Assembly (NCBI GenBank): GCA_036752905.1
Contig: DAIORT010000002.1
Location: forward strand, 132,631-196,630
Length of the DNA: 64,000 bases
Reading direction: 5' to 3'
Source of the DNA: UBA4877 sp002399345
GTDB taxonomy: Bacteria > Bacillota > Thermoanaerobacteria > Thermoanaerobacterales > UBA4877
A program made the position numbers and the translations under genes. Of this stretch, positions 50,451-59,256 are shown in pieces. The notes under the pieces are model-generated. The model did not search any database, was not told the DNA's origin, and saw only the letters and a program-made list of their open reading frames with translations. The stretch's first letter is position 1; every line of letters starts with the position of its first letter.

Positions 50451-51821
50451 ATGGGCAAAAATAAATCCGGATATATTTGTACACAATGCGGATACCATTC
50501 TTCAAAGTGGATGGGCCGCTGTCCTACGTGTAATAGCTGGAACACGATGGTGGAGGAAATAAAACAGGAAGAAAAAAGACCTGCCGGGCATAAGCTTAAA
50601 AAGGATGAACTTCCTGTTTCCATGGATAATCTTAATTCACTTTCCGAGGACAGGTTTACTACAGGCATAGAAGAGTTTGACAGGGTGCTGGGAGGCGGCC
50701 TGGTTAAAGGTTCTCTTGTGCTTATTGGTGGAGACCCGGGTATAGGAAAATCTACACTTATTCTGCAGGCAGCAATGGATATTGCCGCCCGCGGACATAA
50801 GATACTCTATGTATCCGGTGAAGAATCGATCAATCAGATAAAAATGAGGGCAAAAAGGATAAATAGACGGGAAAAAAATCTTTATGTAGTTTCGGAGACA
50901 CATTTTGACAGAGTACAGGATATGCTGGAGTATACGGCACCTGAATTTCTTGTGATAGACTCCATACAGACAATGTATGACTCAGAGCTGAACACCTCGG
51001 CGGGGAGTGTAAGCCAGATCAGGACGGTTACCTCGCATCTTATGGAAATTAGTAAAAACAACGGAATAACAACAATTGTGATCGGGCATGTAACTAAAGA
51101 AGGTTTGCTGGCCGGCCCCAGGGTGCTAGAGCATATGGTTGATACCGTTTTGTATTTTGAGGGTGACAGGTCGGGAGGTAACAGAGTTATAAGAGCAGCT
51201 AAAAACCGGTTTGGACCTACCAATGAGGTTGGACTCTTTGAAATGGCAGAAACAGGCCTCATATCCATAAACGATCCATCCGAAGTACTTTTAGGGCAGA
51301 GAAATGATTCTCCTGGGGCCGTTTTGAGTTGCGCCATGGAAGGAACGCGTCCCCTTATGGTGGAAATACAAGCTCTTGATACGCCGACGATATTCGGAAT
51401 GCCGCGAAGGGTGGTAAATGACCTTGATTATAACAGGTTTTTGATGGTGACTGCCGTTTTGGAAAAACAGGTTGGTCTAAAGCTGCAGAGCCAGGATGTA
51501 TATGTCAACGCTGTGGGCGGTCTTAAACTCAATGAACCTGCTCAAGATTTGAGCATGGCTATAGCTATAGCATCCAGTTATAATGAAAAGCCGATCAGCC
51601 CTTACACCATGGCTGTCGGTGAAATCGGGCTCACAGGAGAAATAAGAAGCATCAGTGATATTGACAGCCGTGTAAGGGAAGCCCTTAGGAGTGGTATAAA
51701 AAGGGTTATAATTCCCTATTCTAACAGAAACAGAATAAAAAATAGAGAAAAACAAGAGATTGAAATATGCACAGCCCGGTCGCTTAATGATGCTCTGAAC
51801 TTTGCGCTCAAAACAAATTAA
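50451..51821 (+). CDS. radA: DNA repair protein RadA
   Basis: RadA is a RecA-related ATPase that drives branch migration of recombination intermediates. The N-terminal zinc finger is CTQCGYHSSKWMGRCPTC, the Walker A motif is GGDPGIGKST, the RadA-specific KNRFG motif is present (RAAKNRFGPTNEVG), and a Lon-like C-terminal domain ends the 456 residues. GGGGGGC precedes ATG. In Bacillus, disA follows radA; here a minus-strand DUF1573 gene converges on it with a four-base overlap. Confidence 0.97.
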   Translation: MGKNKSGYICTQCGYHSSKWMGRCPTCNSWNTMVEEIKQEEKRPAGHKLKKDELPVSMDNLNSLSEDRFTTGIEEFDRVLGGGLVKGSLVLIGGDPGIGKSTLILQAAMDIAARGHKILYVSGEESINQIKMRAKRINRREKNLYVVSETHFDRVQDMLEYTAPEFLVIDSIQTMYDSELNTSAGSVSQIRTVTSHLMEISKNNGITTIVIGHVTKEGLLAGPRVLEHMVDTVLYFEGDRSGGNRVIRAAKNRFGPTNEVGLFEMAETGLISINDPSEVLLGQRNDSPGAVLSCAMEGTRPLMVEIQALDTPTIFGMPRRVVNDLDYNRFLMVTAVLEKQVGLKLQSQDVYVNAVGGLKLNEPAQDLSMAIAIASSYNEKPISPYTMAVGEIGLTGEIRSISDIDSRVREALRSGIKRVIIPYSNRNRIKNREKQEIEICTARSLNDALNFALKTN

Positions 51822-52213
51822 AGAAGATTGTATGTACCGAGCGTGTTCAGCTTTTTATATTCCTCGAGAACATTATCATAGATGTTTATATCAAGAAGGT
51901 TACACAACGCTGCAAGATAGAAAAGATGGTTCTGCAATTCTTGATTTATTATTTCTTTACAGTCATCACACAGCTTACCTTCGATATGCGAACCGACGAA
52001 CTGTGATGCCTGATTTAAATCTATGTTGTCCGGTAATGCCTGTTTTTGTGCATTTATTTTTATGCAGCCGCATGAGGTGACCGCCTTTGCAATTGCCCGG
52101 TTCAGTCTTGCATCACTCTCTTGAAGCTTGGTCATAACATCGATTATACTTTTGTGCCTAAATAGTACATCATTTACTGTTTCCTGAAAATCATCAACGA
52201 TTATGTCTTTCAT
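51818..52213 (-). CDS. DUF1573-type conserved protein
   Basis: This 131-residue protein matches, as I recall it, a clostridial family annotated DUF1573 and often found near radA. Features are the N-terminal helical part KDIIVDDFQETVNDVLFRHKSIIDVMTK, the segment AVTSCGCI, and a CDDC pair (LCDDCKE) that could bind metal, followed by the helical end NHLFYLAALCNLLDINIYD. The start ATG has AGGAGGA upstream on the minus strand and a consensus promoter. The function is unknown; four Cys in C-G-C and C-x2-C spacing suggest zinc. Confidence 0.75.
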   Translation of the reverse strand: MKDIIVDDFQETVNDVLFRHKSIIDVMTKLQESDARLNRAIAKAVTSCGCIKINAQKQALPDNIDLNQASQFVGSHIEGKLCDDCKEIINQELQNHLFYLAALCNLLDINIYDNVLEEYKKLNTLGTYNLL

Positions 52214-52245
52214 AATCTTCCTCCTTGTATGAACCTTTTAATGTT

Positions 52246-52274
52246 ATTATATTTTCTATCGGCACTTATGTCAA
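52246..52274 (-). promoter_or_regulatory. Consensus promoter of the DUF1573 gene (minus strand)
   Basis: Read on the minus strand, TTGACA (52274-52269), 17 bases and TATAAT (52251-52246) match the sigma-A consensus exactly. The start would be about 25 bases before the ATG. Confidence 0.85.
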
Positions 52275-52445
52275 TAACAGATAAACTTATAGTGTCAGTA
52301 GTTATTATTATTTTAAGTAACAATTAATATTCAATTAAAATTCTGGTAAAAACAGCTGGAAATATACAAAAATAAATTTATTTTTTACTATATATTGTTA
52401 TAAAAGTTTGTTATAATGAAAATAATAGGAACGGAGGTGAAGTAT

Positions 52446-53552
52446 TTGTTTAAAAGATTGGTAAGATTTTTTTTAGCGTTAGCAGGATTGGGAATAGGTT
52501 ATGAAATATCTGAGGGATTGCTCCGGTTACTTAATTTTCAAGATTTCTTTACATTTACATTAACACACAATCAGCAGTTGTTTTTTATCGGACTCATAAT
52601 GTTAGGGTGTGGCATTACCTTATATCTTTTGTCTCCGAAGATCGAGAAATGGCCTGCTGAATTGGGAGAGTGGGCTAATACTACACTTCAGAAGGTTCCT
52701 ACGGTTGAAATTTTAGTCGGGACTATGGGACTTATAATTGGCCTTTTGATTGCCAATCTCATAAGCACTCCATTTAGGATGATTCCGGTGGTAGGAATAA
52801 TAATTACGGTGATATTGAATATCATCCTTGGATATCTCGGGTTGGTTGTAGCGGTTCATAAAAAAGAAGAGATTGTAAGTATGTTTTCATTCTTAAAAAG
52901 GATAGGAAATAAGGAAAAGGCCAAGCCGAGTGACAAAGTACAGCCCAAGGTTTTAGACACGAGTGTTATTATAGACGGAAGGATTCTGGATATATGTAAG
53001 ACAGGATTTATCGAAGGAGATATAATAATACCGGGGTTTGTGTTGAAAGAACTTAGACACATTGCAGATTCATCAGATACATTAAAGAGAAACAGAGGAA
53101 GACGAGGTCTGGATATACTCAATAAAATGCAAAAAGAATTAAGTGTCAAAGTAGAGATAAATGAACAGGATTTTCCTGAAATACCAGAAGTAGATCTTAA
53201 GATACTAAAAATGGCCCAGGTGATCGGAGGCGAGGTAGTAACCAACGATTACAACCTGAATAAGGTTGCCGAATTTCAGGGTGTCGGTGTTTTGAATATA
53301 AATGAGCTTTCTAATGCTGTAAAACCTGTTGTTTTGCCGGGCGAAGAAATGGTAGTGCAGATAATAAAAGATGGTAAAGAAAATGGCCAGGGTGTTGCAT
53401 ATCTTGATGATGGGACCATGATTGTGGTTGACGGAGGTAAGAAGTTTATCGGCGACACACTGGGCGTTATAGTAACAAGTGTGCTGCAAACCGCTGCAGG
53501 CAGAATGATATTTGCCAAACCGGGTGACAACATACAGGAAAAGGCAATGTAA
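52446..53552 (+). CDS. PIN/TRAM-domain membrane protein (YacL-like)
   Basis: This 368-residue protein has four N-terminal membrane segments (about residues 5-25, 40-60, 85-105 and 110-130), then a PIN nuclease-like domain with acidic residues in LDTSVIIDGRI and TNDYNLNKVAE, and a C-terminal TRAM domain (VVLPGEEMVVQIIKDGKENGQGV). RNA cleavage is plausible but unproven. GGAGGTGAAG fits TTG 52446, and TATAAT at 52412-52417 would place the transcript start after ATG 52416, excluding that start. In Bacillus the homologue follows disA; here disA is missing. Confidence 0.88.
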   Translation: MFKRLVRFFLALAGLGIGYEISEGLLRLLNFQDFFTFTLTHNQQLFFIGLIMLGCGITLYLLSPKIEKWPAELGEWANTTLQKVPTVEILVGTMGLIIGLLIANLISTPFRMIPVVGIIITVILNIILGYLGLVVAVHKKEEIVSMFSFLKRIGNKEKAKPSDKVQPKVLDTSVIIDGRILDICKTGFIEGDIIIPGFVLKELRHIADSSDTLKRNRGRRGLDILNKMQKELSVKVEINEQDFPEIPEVDLKILKMAQVIGGEVVTNDYNLNKVAEFQGVGVLNINELSNAVKPVVLPGEEMVVQIIKDGKENGQGVAYLDDGTMIVVDGGKKFIGDTLGVIVTSVLQTAAGRMIFAKPGDNIQEKAM

Positions 53553-53588
53553 AATTGAAAAATATATATAATCAAATTGATTTAGCTT

Positions 53589-53636
53589 AAGTTATGGGAC
53601 ATATCACAGATATGTCCCATAACTTTATGTTATAAT
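53589..53636 (+). promoter_or_regulatory. Long palindrome next to an extended -10 promoter (ispD)
   Basis: A perfect 17-bp inverted repeat (53589-53605 with 53609-53625, 3-base centre) is followed at 53628-53636 by TGTTATAAT, an extended -10 element. The palindrome takes the place of the -35 region. It may be a terminator for the preceding gene, although there is no T-run, or an operator for ispD. Confidence 0.55.
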
Positions 53637-53650
53637 GTTTGTTGGTGGTG

Positions 53651-54337
53651 ATGGACTTGAAGAATTCAGCTGTCCTGCTTGCCGCGGGAGAAAGTGTAAG
53701 GATGGGTATGGGAATTAATAAAACACTTATAGAGATTAATGGCAAACCACTTTTATGGTATTCCTTGAATGTATTCGAGCAGTGCAGCCTCATAGATGAT
53801 GTTGTGCTTGTTACGCAAAGAGATGTAGTGGATAAAGTAAAATACGGTATTATAGACAGATATGGATTTAGTAAAGTAAAGAAGATTGTAACAGGCGGCA
53901 GCGAGCGGCAATATTCAGTGTATAATGGTCTGTCCGCTCTGAAAGATACCTATGTGGTGGTGGTGCATGATGGGGCCCGGCCGCTTGTAACCCCTGATAT
54001 GCTGTCAAAGGTTATAGAGGCGGCAAATGAATATGGCTGTTCTACCGTAGGAGTGCCGCTTAAAGATACGGTGAAGATATTAGATGAGAATAATCTTGTT
54101 ACCCGTACTCCGGACAGAAAAAGCATGTGGGCCATACAGACACCGCAGGCATTTAAATTTGAGCTGATTAAATGGGCCCATGAGAAAGCAAGATCAGAGG
54201 GTACTGTTGCCACAGACGATTGCGCTCTGGTGGAAAACATGGGCGGAGACGTAAAGATAGTCATGGGCGATTATAGGAACATTAAGGCCACCACTCCCGA
54301 AGATCTTATAGTACTTAAATCATTTATCGGAATATAA
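53651..54337 (+). CDS. ispD: 2-C-methyl-D-erythritol 4-phosphate cytidylyltransferase
   Basis: IspD makes CDP-methylerythritol in the MEP pathway to isoprenoids. It shows LLAAGESVRMG near residue 10 (nucleotide binding), VVVHDGARPLV near 105 and VPLKDTVK. The promoter start near 53643 excludes the upstream TTG 53639; ATG 53651 and TTG 53657 both fit the GGTGGTGATG site, and I chose ATG. About 229 residues is normal. The pathway partner ispF follows one gene later. Confidence 0.95.
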   Translation: MDLKNSAVLLAAGESVRMGMGINKTLIEINGKPLLWYSLNVFEQCSLIDDVVLVTQRDVVDKVKYGIIDRYGFSKVKKIVTGGSERQYSVYNGLSALKDTYVVVVHDGARPLVTPDMLSKVIEAANEYGCSTVGVPLKDTVKILDENNLVTRTPDRKSMWAIQTPQAFKFELIKWAHEKARSEGTVATDDCALVENMGGDVKIVMGDYRNIKATTPEDLIVLKSFIGI

Positions 54338-54387
54338 TATATGGGATGAATATTAAACTTAAAATCAAAGCTGTCAGAGGTGGTTAA

Positions 54388-55599
54388 ATGAAACCCATAA
54401 TTATATTACCAGGTCTTTTTGCTTCTATTCCTGATCCCGGTTCGCGATACGGATACAGCTTGGGATTCAGTGAAAAGTTATACAATCCTTTGATAGACGG
54501 ATTGTGCTCGCTGGGCTATAAAAAGGAAAAGGATTTGTTTGTTGCATGTTACCCATGGTGGAGAAGAGTAAAGGATATTCCTGCAAATTATCTTAAGCCG
54601 GTTATTGACCGTGCTATGAAAATAAATGATACTGATGGCGTTGTGCTCATAGGGCACAGCATGGGCGGTCTGGTAGCCCGGGCTTATGTACAGAGCGATG
54701 ATTACAGGTATGATGTCAGTAAGCTTATAATGCTGGGGACTCCCAATGCAGGTGCTGCTAATGCATATTATGCCTGGGAAGGTGGGGACCTTGCCCCCAC
54801 GCCGGAGTTTGATATAACAAACGCATTTTATAAAGCCTTTGTATGGATGCTTTCATTTCAGCATGTTGTACCTCATCCGAAAGATATTGTCAGGAAATAC
54901 ATAAAGTCTGTAAGGGACCTGATGCCGGTGAAAGAATATGGAAGTTATATATTTACTTATAAAAATAATGACATAAGGTTTATACCTATAAGGGAAATGT
55001 ATGAGGCCAATGGTTATCTTACGGGGCTTAATAAAAACTTTGATATATTGGATGAACGATGCCGGCCTTATTTGCTCGGCGGAATAGGATACTATACCAA
55101 TGAGTATATCCAGGTATCGGCTAGAAAGAATAAATTGTGGGAAGACGGTAAACCGGAGGGCGTGGTAAGAAACCTTAAGGGAGACGGTACCGTTCTTTTA
55201 AAAAGTCTCAGCTTGAATAAAGAAGCTGTGAAAATGGAAAGCATGCATGCCGGTCTTATGGAAAACTGTATAGGACAGATTGCGGATATACTTAAGCTCA
55301 ATTATAGCGGCCGGCATATACCAAAAAAGATGATCAATTATATAAGTATGATCGTACCAAAAGGTACGAATATTCTTCGAGATGAAGATAACCCAAAGTT
55401 AGAGAAAGTTTCGGTAGATGATAAATTTGACTGGTACATGGCATTTAATGTGGAAAGAAAAGATTACCGGTTTAACATTAAGGAGACTATGCCTTCTTCC
55501 AAGGTTTTTATAGATACTCCTAAGATGAATATGAGTGTTTACAAGAGTATTAAGAGGTCCACATCGGAAATTGTAATAAGGGGTGAAGATATAATTTGA
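54388..55599 (+). CDS. Alpha/beta hydrolase, lipase/LCAT-like
   Basis: This 403-residue serine hydrolase has the nucleophile elbow GHSMGG (Ser near residue 91), an oxyanion-hole segment ILPGLFAS near residue 5, and PNAGAANAY after the elbow; a likely acid is in LKGDGTVLLKSLSLN and the His in ESMHAGLMEN. There is no signal peptide, so it is probably cytosolic. It resembles phospholipid:acyltransferase or lipase families of the LCAT type. It lies between ispD and ispF and overlaps ispF by four bases, yet no known MEP-pathway step needs a hydrolase, so its relation to isoprenoid synthesis is unknown. Confidence 0.8.
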   Translation: MKPIIILPGLFASIPDPGSRYGYSLGFSEKLYNPLIDGLCSLGYKKEKDLFVACYPWWRRVKDIPANYLKPVIDRAMKINDTDGVVLIGHSMGGLVARAYVQSDDYRYDVSKLIMLGTPNAGAANAYYAWEGGDLAPTPEFDITNAFYKAFVWMLSFQHVVPHPKDIVRKYIKSVRDLMPVKEYGSYIFTYKNNDIRFIPIREMYEANGYLTGLNKNFDILDERCRPYLLGGIGYYTNEYIQVSARKNKLWEDGKPEGVVRNLKGDGTVLLKSLSLNKEAVKMESMHAGLMENCIGQIADILKLNYSGRHIPKKMINYISMIVPKGTNILRDEDNPKLEKVSVDDKFDWYMAFNVERKDYRFNIKETMPSSKVFIDTPKMNMSVYKSIKRSTSEIVIRGEDII

Positions 55600-56063
55600 G
55601 AACAGGTCTGGGTTATGATTCACACAGGATGGTAAACGGTCGCCGGCTTATACTGGGCGGGGTGGAGATACCGTACGGCAAGGGCCTGCTAGGCCATTCG
55701 GATGCCGATGTTCTCATACATGCCGTAATTGACGCCATATTTGGTGCGGCCGCCCTCGGCGATATCGGAAGCCATTATCCCGATACCGATGAAAGGTTCC
55801 GCGATGCATCCGGGCTCATCCTTCTTAAGGATGCGTACCGGCTTACCAAAGACTGTGGTTATCGGGTCGTTAACGTTGATACCGTAATACTGTGTGAGAA
55901 ACCAAAATTAAACAAGTATATACACGACATGAGGAAGAATATTTCGGGTATCCTGGGAATAGATGAAGGATCCGTCAGTATAAAAGCTAAAACAAACGAG
56001 GGCATGGGCGCCATAGGCCATAATGAAATGATTGCCGGCCTGGCCGTGGTTTTGATGGAATAA
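55596..56063 (+). CDS. ispF: 2-C-methyl-D-erythritol 2,4-cyclodiphosphate synthase
   Basis: IspF cyclises CDP-methylerythritol 2-phosphate with loss of CMP. Metal-binding DSH (GYDSHRM) is at about residues 7-10 and HSDADVLIHAV at about 33-43, and the C-terminal TNEGMGAIGHNEMIAGLAVV is diagnostic. The start is TTG overlapping the stop of the hydrolase gene (TTGA). The length of 155 residues is normal. A terminator follows. Confidence 0.96.
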   Translation: MRTGLGYDSHRMVNGRRLILGGVEIPYGKGLLGHSDADVLIHAVIDAIFGAAALGDIGSHYPDTDERFRDASGLILLKDAYRLTKDCGYRVVNVDTVILCEKPKLNKYIHDMRKNISGILGIDEGSVSIKAKTNEGMGAIGHNEMIAGLAVVLME

Positions 56064-56083
56064 GAATAAATTAAAAAATTCTA

Positions 56084-56111
56084 AAAAAAAATCCGTAAAG
56101 GATTTTTTTTT
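56084..56111 (+). terminator. Intrinsic terminator after ispF
   Basis: A-run plus ATCC pairs with GGAT plus T-run around a short loop. The A-rich arm also makes it usable in the opposite direction. Confidence 0.87.
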
Positions 56112-56187
56112 GCAGGAAAAATTAAACGGATATAGAAATAAATAAATGTAAGACAACAAATATCTAATAATCATAGGGGGTGTATTA

Positions 56188-58221
56188 ATGAGTGCAAAGA
56201 AATTTTTAAGCCTTGTTTTGGTATTTGCCATGGCTATTTCTATGTTTGCACTGGGTCCGATATCTCAGGTAGTCGCTCAGGAAAACGCCGGCAAAAATGT
56301 TAAAGTTACCAGAGGCGAGTTTGTCAAAGAGCTTGTAGCGGCTATGGATTATCAATTATCAAAGACAGATACCACGAAATTTGACGACGTGGATAAAGAA
56401 ATGGTTCCATATATCGAGGCTGCGGTTACAAACGGCGCAGCCGACGGCATGAGTGACACGAAATTCGGCACAAACTTAAACATTACCAGAGAACAGGCAT
56501 TTTCAATGTTAATGAAGGCAATGGGTGACAAAGACGATGGCAAGAACCTTGCATCATTTAAAGATGCAAACAAGGTGAGCAAATGGGCGAAAGGATACAT
56601 AAGCTGTGCATGTGCCATGGGTATAGTAAAAGGGGATGGCGGATATATAAAACCGACATCCAATATAACACGTAGCGAGATGACATCACTTATAAGCAAC
56701 TTTAAGCAAAATATCAAACCCGTTACACTGCTTACTGTGAATGATTTTCACGGATCATTGAAGGATTCGGGTAAAAACATAGGGATAGCCAAACTGGCCT
56801 CCTACCTAAAGGGTAAAAAGGCGGCCAACCCCGATAGGACCTTAATCCTTAGTGCAGGGGATAACTACCAGGGTAGCGCGGAGTCAAATCTGCTTTATGG
56901 TAAACCGGTAAATGACGCCATGAATATGATCGGATTTGACGCATCCGCTATCGGAAACCATGAGTTTGACTGGGGAACAGATAAGCTTCAGTCGTGGATA
57001 AAGACAGCGAAGTTTCCGTTTTTGGCTGCTAATATCTATGATAAATCCACAGATAAACCGGTGGATTGGGCCAAGCCTTACACCATTATAGAAAAGGATG
57101 GTATCAAAATAGGTATAATTGGTATATCTACACCGGAAACCGCGTACAAGACCAAACCCGATATAGTTGCTCCGTACGAATTTAAAGATCCTACGGCAAT
57201 AACTAAAGAGTATACAAAGGTGCTCAAGGACAAAGGGGCCGACATAGTTGTTGTATTAGCCCACGCAGGAGGAGTACAGGATAAAGACGGAAAGATAACC
57301 GGTGAGGGAGCCGATCTGGCAAGGGCTGTTTCTGTGGATGCCATAGTTATGGGTCATACCCACAACCCCGTTCAGGGAAAGATCAATGGCATTCCGGTAG
57401 TTGAGGCTTATTATAATGGTCGGTCGGTAGGCGAGATTACTCTTTACTATTGTGTACCCATGAAAAAGGTTGTTTCGTCATCTTCAAAGGTGAATAGCAA
57501 CCTCTCCGAAGGATCAATCACTCCGGATAAGGAAGTAGGGGATATGTTAAATGGCTATATGCAGGAGGTAATGCCTAAGTTAAATGAGGTTATCGGAAAG
57601 ACAGATGTGGATTTAGAGCATAATAGAGGAGAACTATCTATTTTTGGTGAATGGACAGCAGACGTTATGAAGGATGCATCAGGTGCTCAGATAGCTTTTC
57701 AAAATGGAGGCGGAGTAAGAACCAGTATACCTAAGGGTGAAATAACTGTGGGAGACATGTATGAGGTTATGCCCTTTGACAATACCCTTTATACATTTGA
57801 TATGACCGGTGAACAGATAAAAGAGGTGCTGGAAAACGGTATAATGAACACCGATATCGGATGGGTACAGTTATCCGGCATCGTTGTGAAGTATGATTCA
57901 ACAAAGCCTGCCGGCCAGAGAGTCTTGGAAATGACTCTTAAAGATGGAACTCCGATAGAAATGGATAAGACTTATAAGGTTGCAACGAATGATTTCATGG
58001 CAACGGGTGGGGATAATTATACTGCATTCACTAAAGCTAAAAATGGTAAAGACACAGGTACTCCTGTGCGGGAGTCAATGATACAGGCGGTACGTGATAT
58101 GACGGCAAAGGGGCAAAACCTGGCACCGAAATATGAAGAAAGAGTAATGGATGTATCAAAATCAATAAGTATGAAAACTCCGGTAAGTCCGGAGTTTTTT
58201 TTATTTGAAAAAGCTAGCTGA
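56188..58221 (+). CDS. Surface-anchored 5'-nucleotidase with S-layer homology domain
   Basis: This exported 677-residue protein has a signal peptide (residues 1-31, with AQ-EN as a likely cleavage point), S-layer homology-like repeats at about residues 38-175 (TRGEFVKELVAAMDY, NITREQAFSMLMKAMGD, NITRSEMTSLISNF), a metallophosphoesterase domain with VNDFHGSL, GDNYQGS, GNHEFDWG, AHAGG and GHTHNP, and a 5'-nucleotidase C-terminal domain (NGGGVRTSIPKGEITVGDMYEVMPFDN). It would release phosphate from external nucleotides at the cell wall. GGGGG fits ATG 56188. The last 17 codons run through an intrinsic terminator, which is unusual. Confidence 0.92.
   Translation: MSAKKFLSLVLVFAMAISMFALGPISQVVAQENAGKNVKVTRGEFVKELVAAMDYQLSKTDTTKFDDVDKEMVPYIEAAVTNGAADGMSDTKFGTNLNITREQAFSMLMKAMGDKDDGKNLASFKDANKVSKWAKGYISCACAMGIVKGDGGYIKPTSNITRSEMTSLISNFKQNIKPVTLLTVNDFHGSLKDSGKNIGIAKLASYLKGKKAANPDRTLILSAGDNYQGSAESNLLYGKPVNDAMNMIGFDASAIGNHEFDWGTDKLQSWIKTAKFPFLAANIYDKSTDKPVDWAKPYTIIEKDGIKIGIIGISTPETAYKTKPDIVAPYEFKDPTAITKEYTKVLKDKGADIVVVLAHAGGVQDKDGKITGEGADLARAVSVDAIVMGHTHNPVQGKINGIPVVEAYYNGRSVGEITLYYCVPMKKVVSSSSKVNSNLSEGSITPDKEVGDMLNGYMQEVMPKLNEVIGKTDVDLEHNRGELSIFGEWTADVMKDASGAQIAFQNGGGVRTSIPKGEITVGDMYEVMPFDNTLYTFDMTGEQIKEVLENGIMNTDIGWVQLSGIVVKYDSTKPAGQRVLEMTLKDGTPIEMDKTYKVATNDFMATGGDNYTAFTKAKNGKDTGTPVRESMIQAVRDMTAKGQNLAPKYEERVMDVSKSISMKTPVSPEFFLFEKAS
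58177..58202 (+). terminator. Intrinsic terminator inside the end of the 5'-nucleotidase frame
   Basis: ACTCCGG pairs with CCGGAGT over TAAGT, followed by eight T. The T-run ends 17 bases before the annotated stop codon TGA. Confidence 0.9.
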
Positions 58222-58385
58222 GCTAAGCGTGGTAGATTGCAATTTCCCAGGAAATAAAGACGGCATACTCTTAATCAATATGGACATTATAAATATGTGG
58301 AAAGCTTTTGCGGTCTACAACGTATAGTAAAAGGATAATGAAAATACATTTTAACAGAGATAAAAAGTGTTTTTACAAAAATATG

Positions 58386-58414
58386 TTGCAAAGGATTAAT
58401 ATTTTTGATATAAT
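58386..58414 (+). promoter_or_regulatory. Promoter of the cysE T-box transcript
   Basis: TTGCAA (58386-58391), 17 bases and TATAAT (58409-58414); start near 58421. Confidence 0.75.
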
Positions 58415-58424
58415 CCATAGTAAA

Positions 58425-58652
58425 TTAGTATGGAATAAATGCGTTGAAGAGGATAAGTAGGCACATAAAGCCATTAAGAGAGGGTACGTCACCGGCTGTA
58501 AGCGGACCCAGGCAACTTTATGTGATTCGAAATGCACCTTTGAGCAGCATAGCGCCGGAGGCTCCGTTATAGCTTTAAGTGAAGGTATGTTATAATGCCT
58601 TAACAAGAGTGGAACCACGGACTCCCGTCTCTTATGAGATGGGATTTTTTAT
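58425..58652 (+). promoter_or_regulatory. T-box leader (Cys) controlling cysE-cysS
   Basis: The T-box AGAGTGGAACCACGG is at 58606-58620, followed by the terminator CCCGTCTC/GAGATGGGA and a T-run (to about 58651). The cysteine codon TGC at 58533-58535, followed by A, is correctly placed as specifier. Uncharged tRNA-Cys should raise expression of cysteine synthesis and charging genes. Confidence 0.92.
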
Positions 58653-58668
58653 TTGTAGGAGGGTTACT

Positions 58669-59241
58669 ATGGGGTTTATACGTTCTATTTCCGAAGATAT
58701 GAAGAATATTCAAGATAATGATCCCGCTGCAAAAAGCAAACTTGAGGTGCTCCTTTGCTATCCCGGGCTTCATGCAATAATAATTTACAGGATTTCTCAT
58801 TTCTTTTATATACATCACCATTATATTATAGCAAGGTTTATTTCCCAGATTGGGAGATTCTTTACCGGAATAGAAATTCATCCGGGTGCAATAATTGGCA
58901 GAAGGTTTTTCATTGATCATGGGATGGGCATTGTAATTGGCGAAACAGCAGAGATAGGTGATGATGTTACCATGTATCAGGGAGCAACCCTGGGAGGAAC
59001 CGGCCATGAGACGGGCAAGAGGCATCCTACAATCGGCAATAATGTTATTATAGGCAGTGGAGCAAAAGTTCTGGGCAGTTTTAAGGTGGGTGATAACGCC
59101 AAGATAGGTGCCGGGTCAGTTGTGCTTGAAGAGGTTCCGCCTAACACTACCGTAGTCGGTATACCTGGGCAAATAGTAAAAAGGGATGGAATTAAGGTTA
59201 ATAATGATGATATAATAGAAAATAAAGGTTATGTGCGTTGA
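58669..59241 (+). CDS. cysE: Serine O-acetyltransferase
   Basis: CysE acetylates serine for cysteine synthesis. It has 190 residues with left-handed beta-helix hexapeptide repeats: IEIHPGAIIGRRFFIDHG (catalytic His), VIGETAEIGDDVTMYQGATLGG and IIGSGAKVLGSFKVGDNAKIGAGSVV. AGGAGGG fits ATG 58669; the upstream extension to 58579 lies inside the T-box. It is followed by cysS, as in Bacillus. Confidence 0.95.
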   Translation: MGFIRSISEDMKNIQDNDPAAKSKLEVLLCYPGLHAIIIYRISHFFYIHHHYIIARFISQIGRFFTGIEIHPGAIIGRRFFIDHGMGIVIGETAEIGDDVTMYQGATLGGTGHETGKRHPTIGNNVIIGSGAKVLGSFKVGDNAKIGAGSVVLEEVPPNTTVVGIPGQIVKRDGIKVNNDDIIENKGYVR

Positions 59242-59256
59242 GGAAAGGAGATTTGT

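Noticed and set aside
58211..58250. Possible third copy of the small-RNA core (AGCTAAGC followed by ATTGC)
   Set aside because: Only the first eight bases agree without gaps and no terminator follows; it starts in the end of the 5'-nucleotidase frame.
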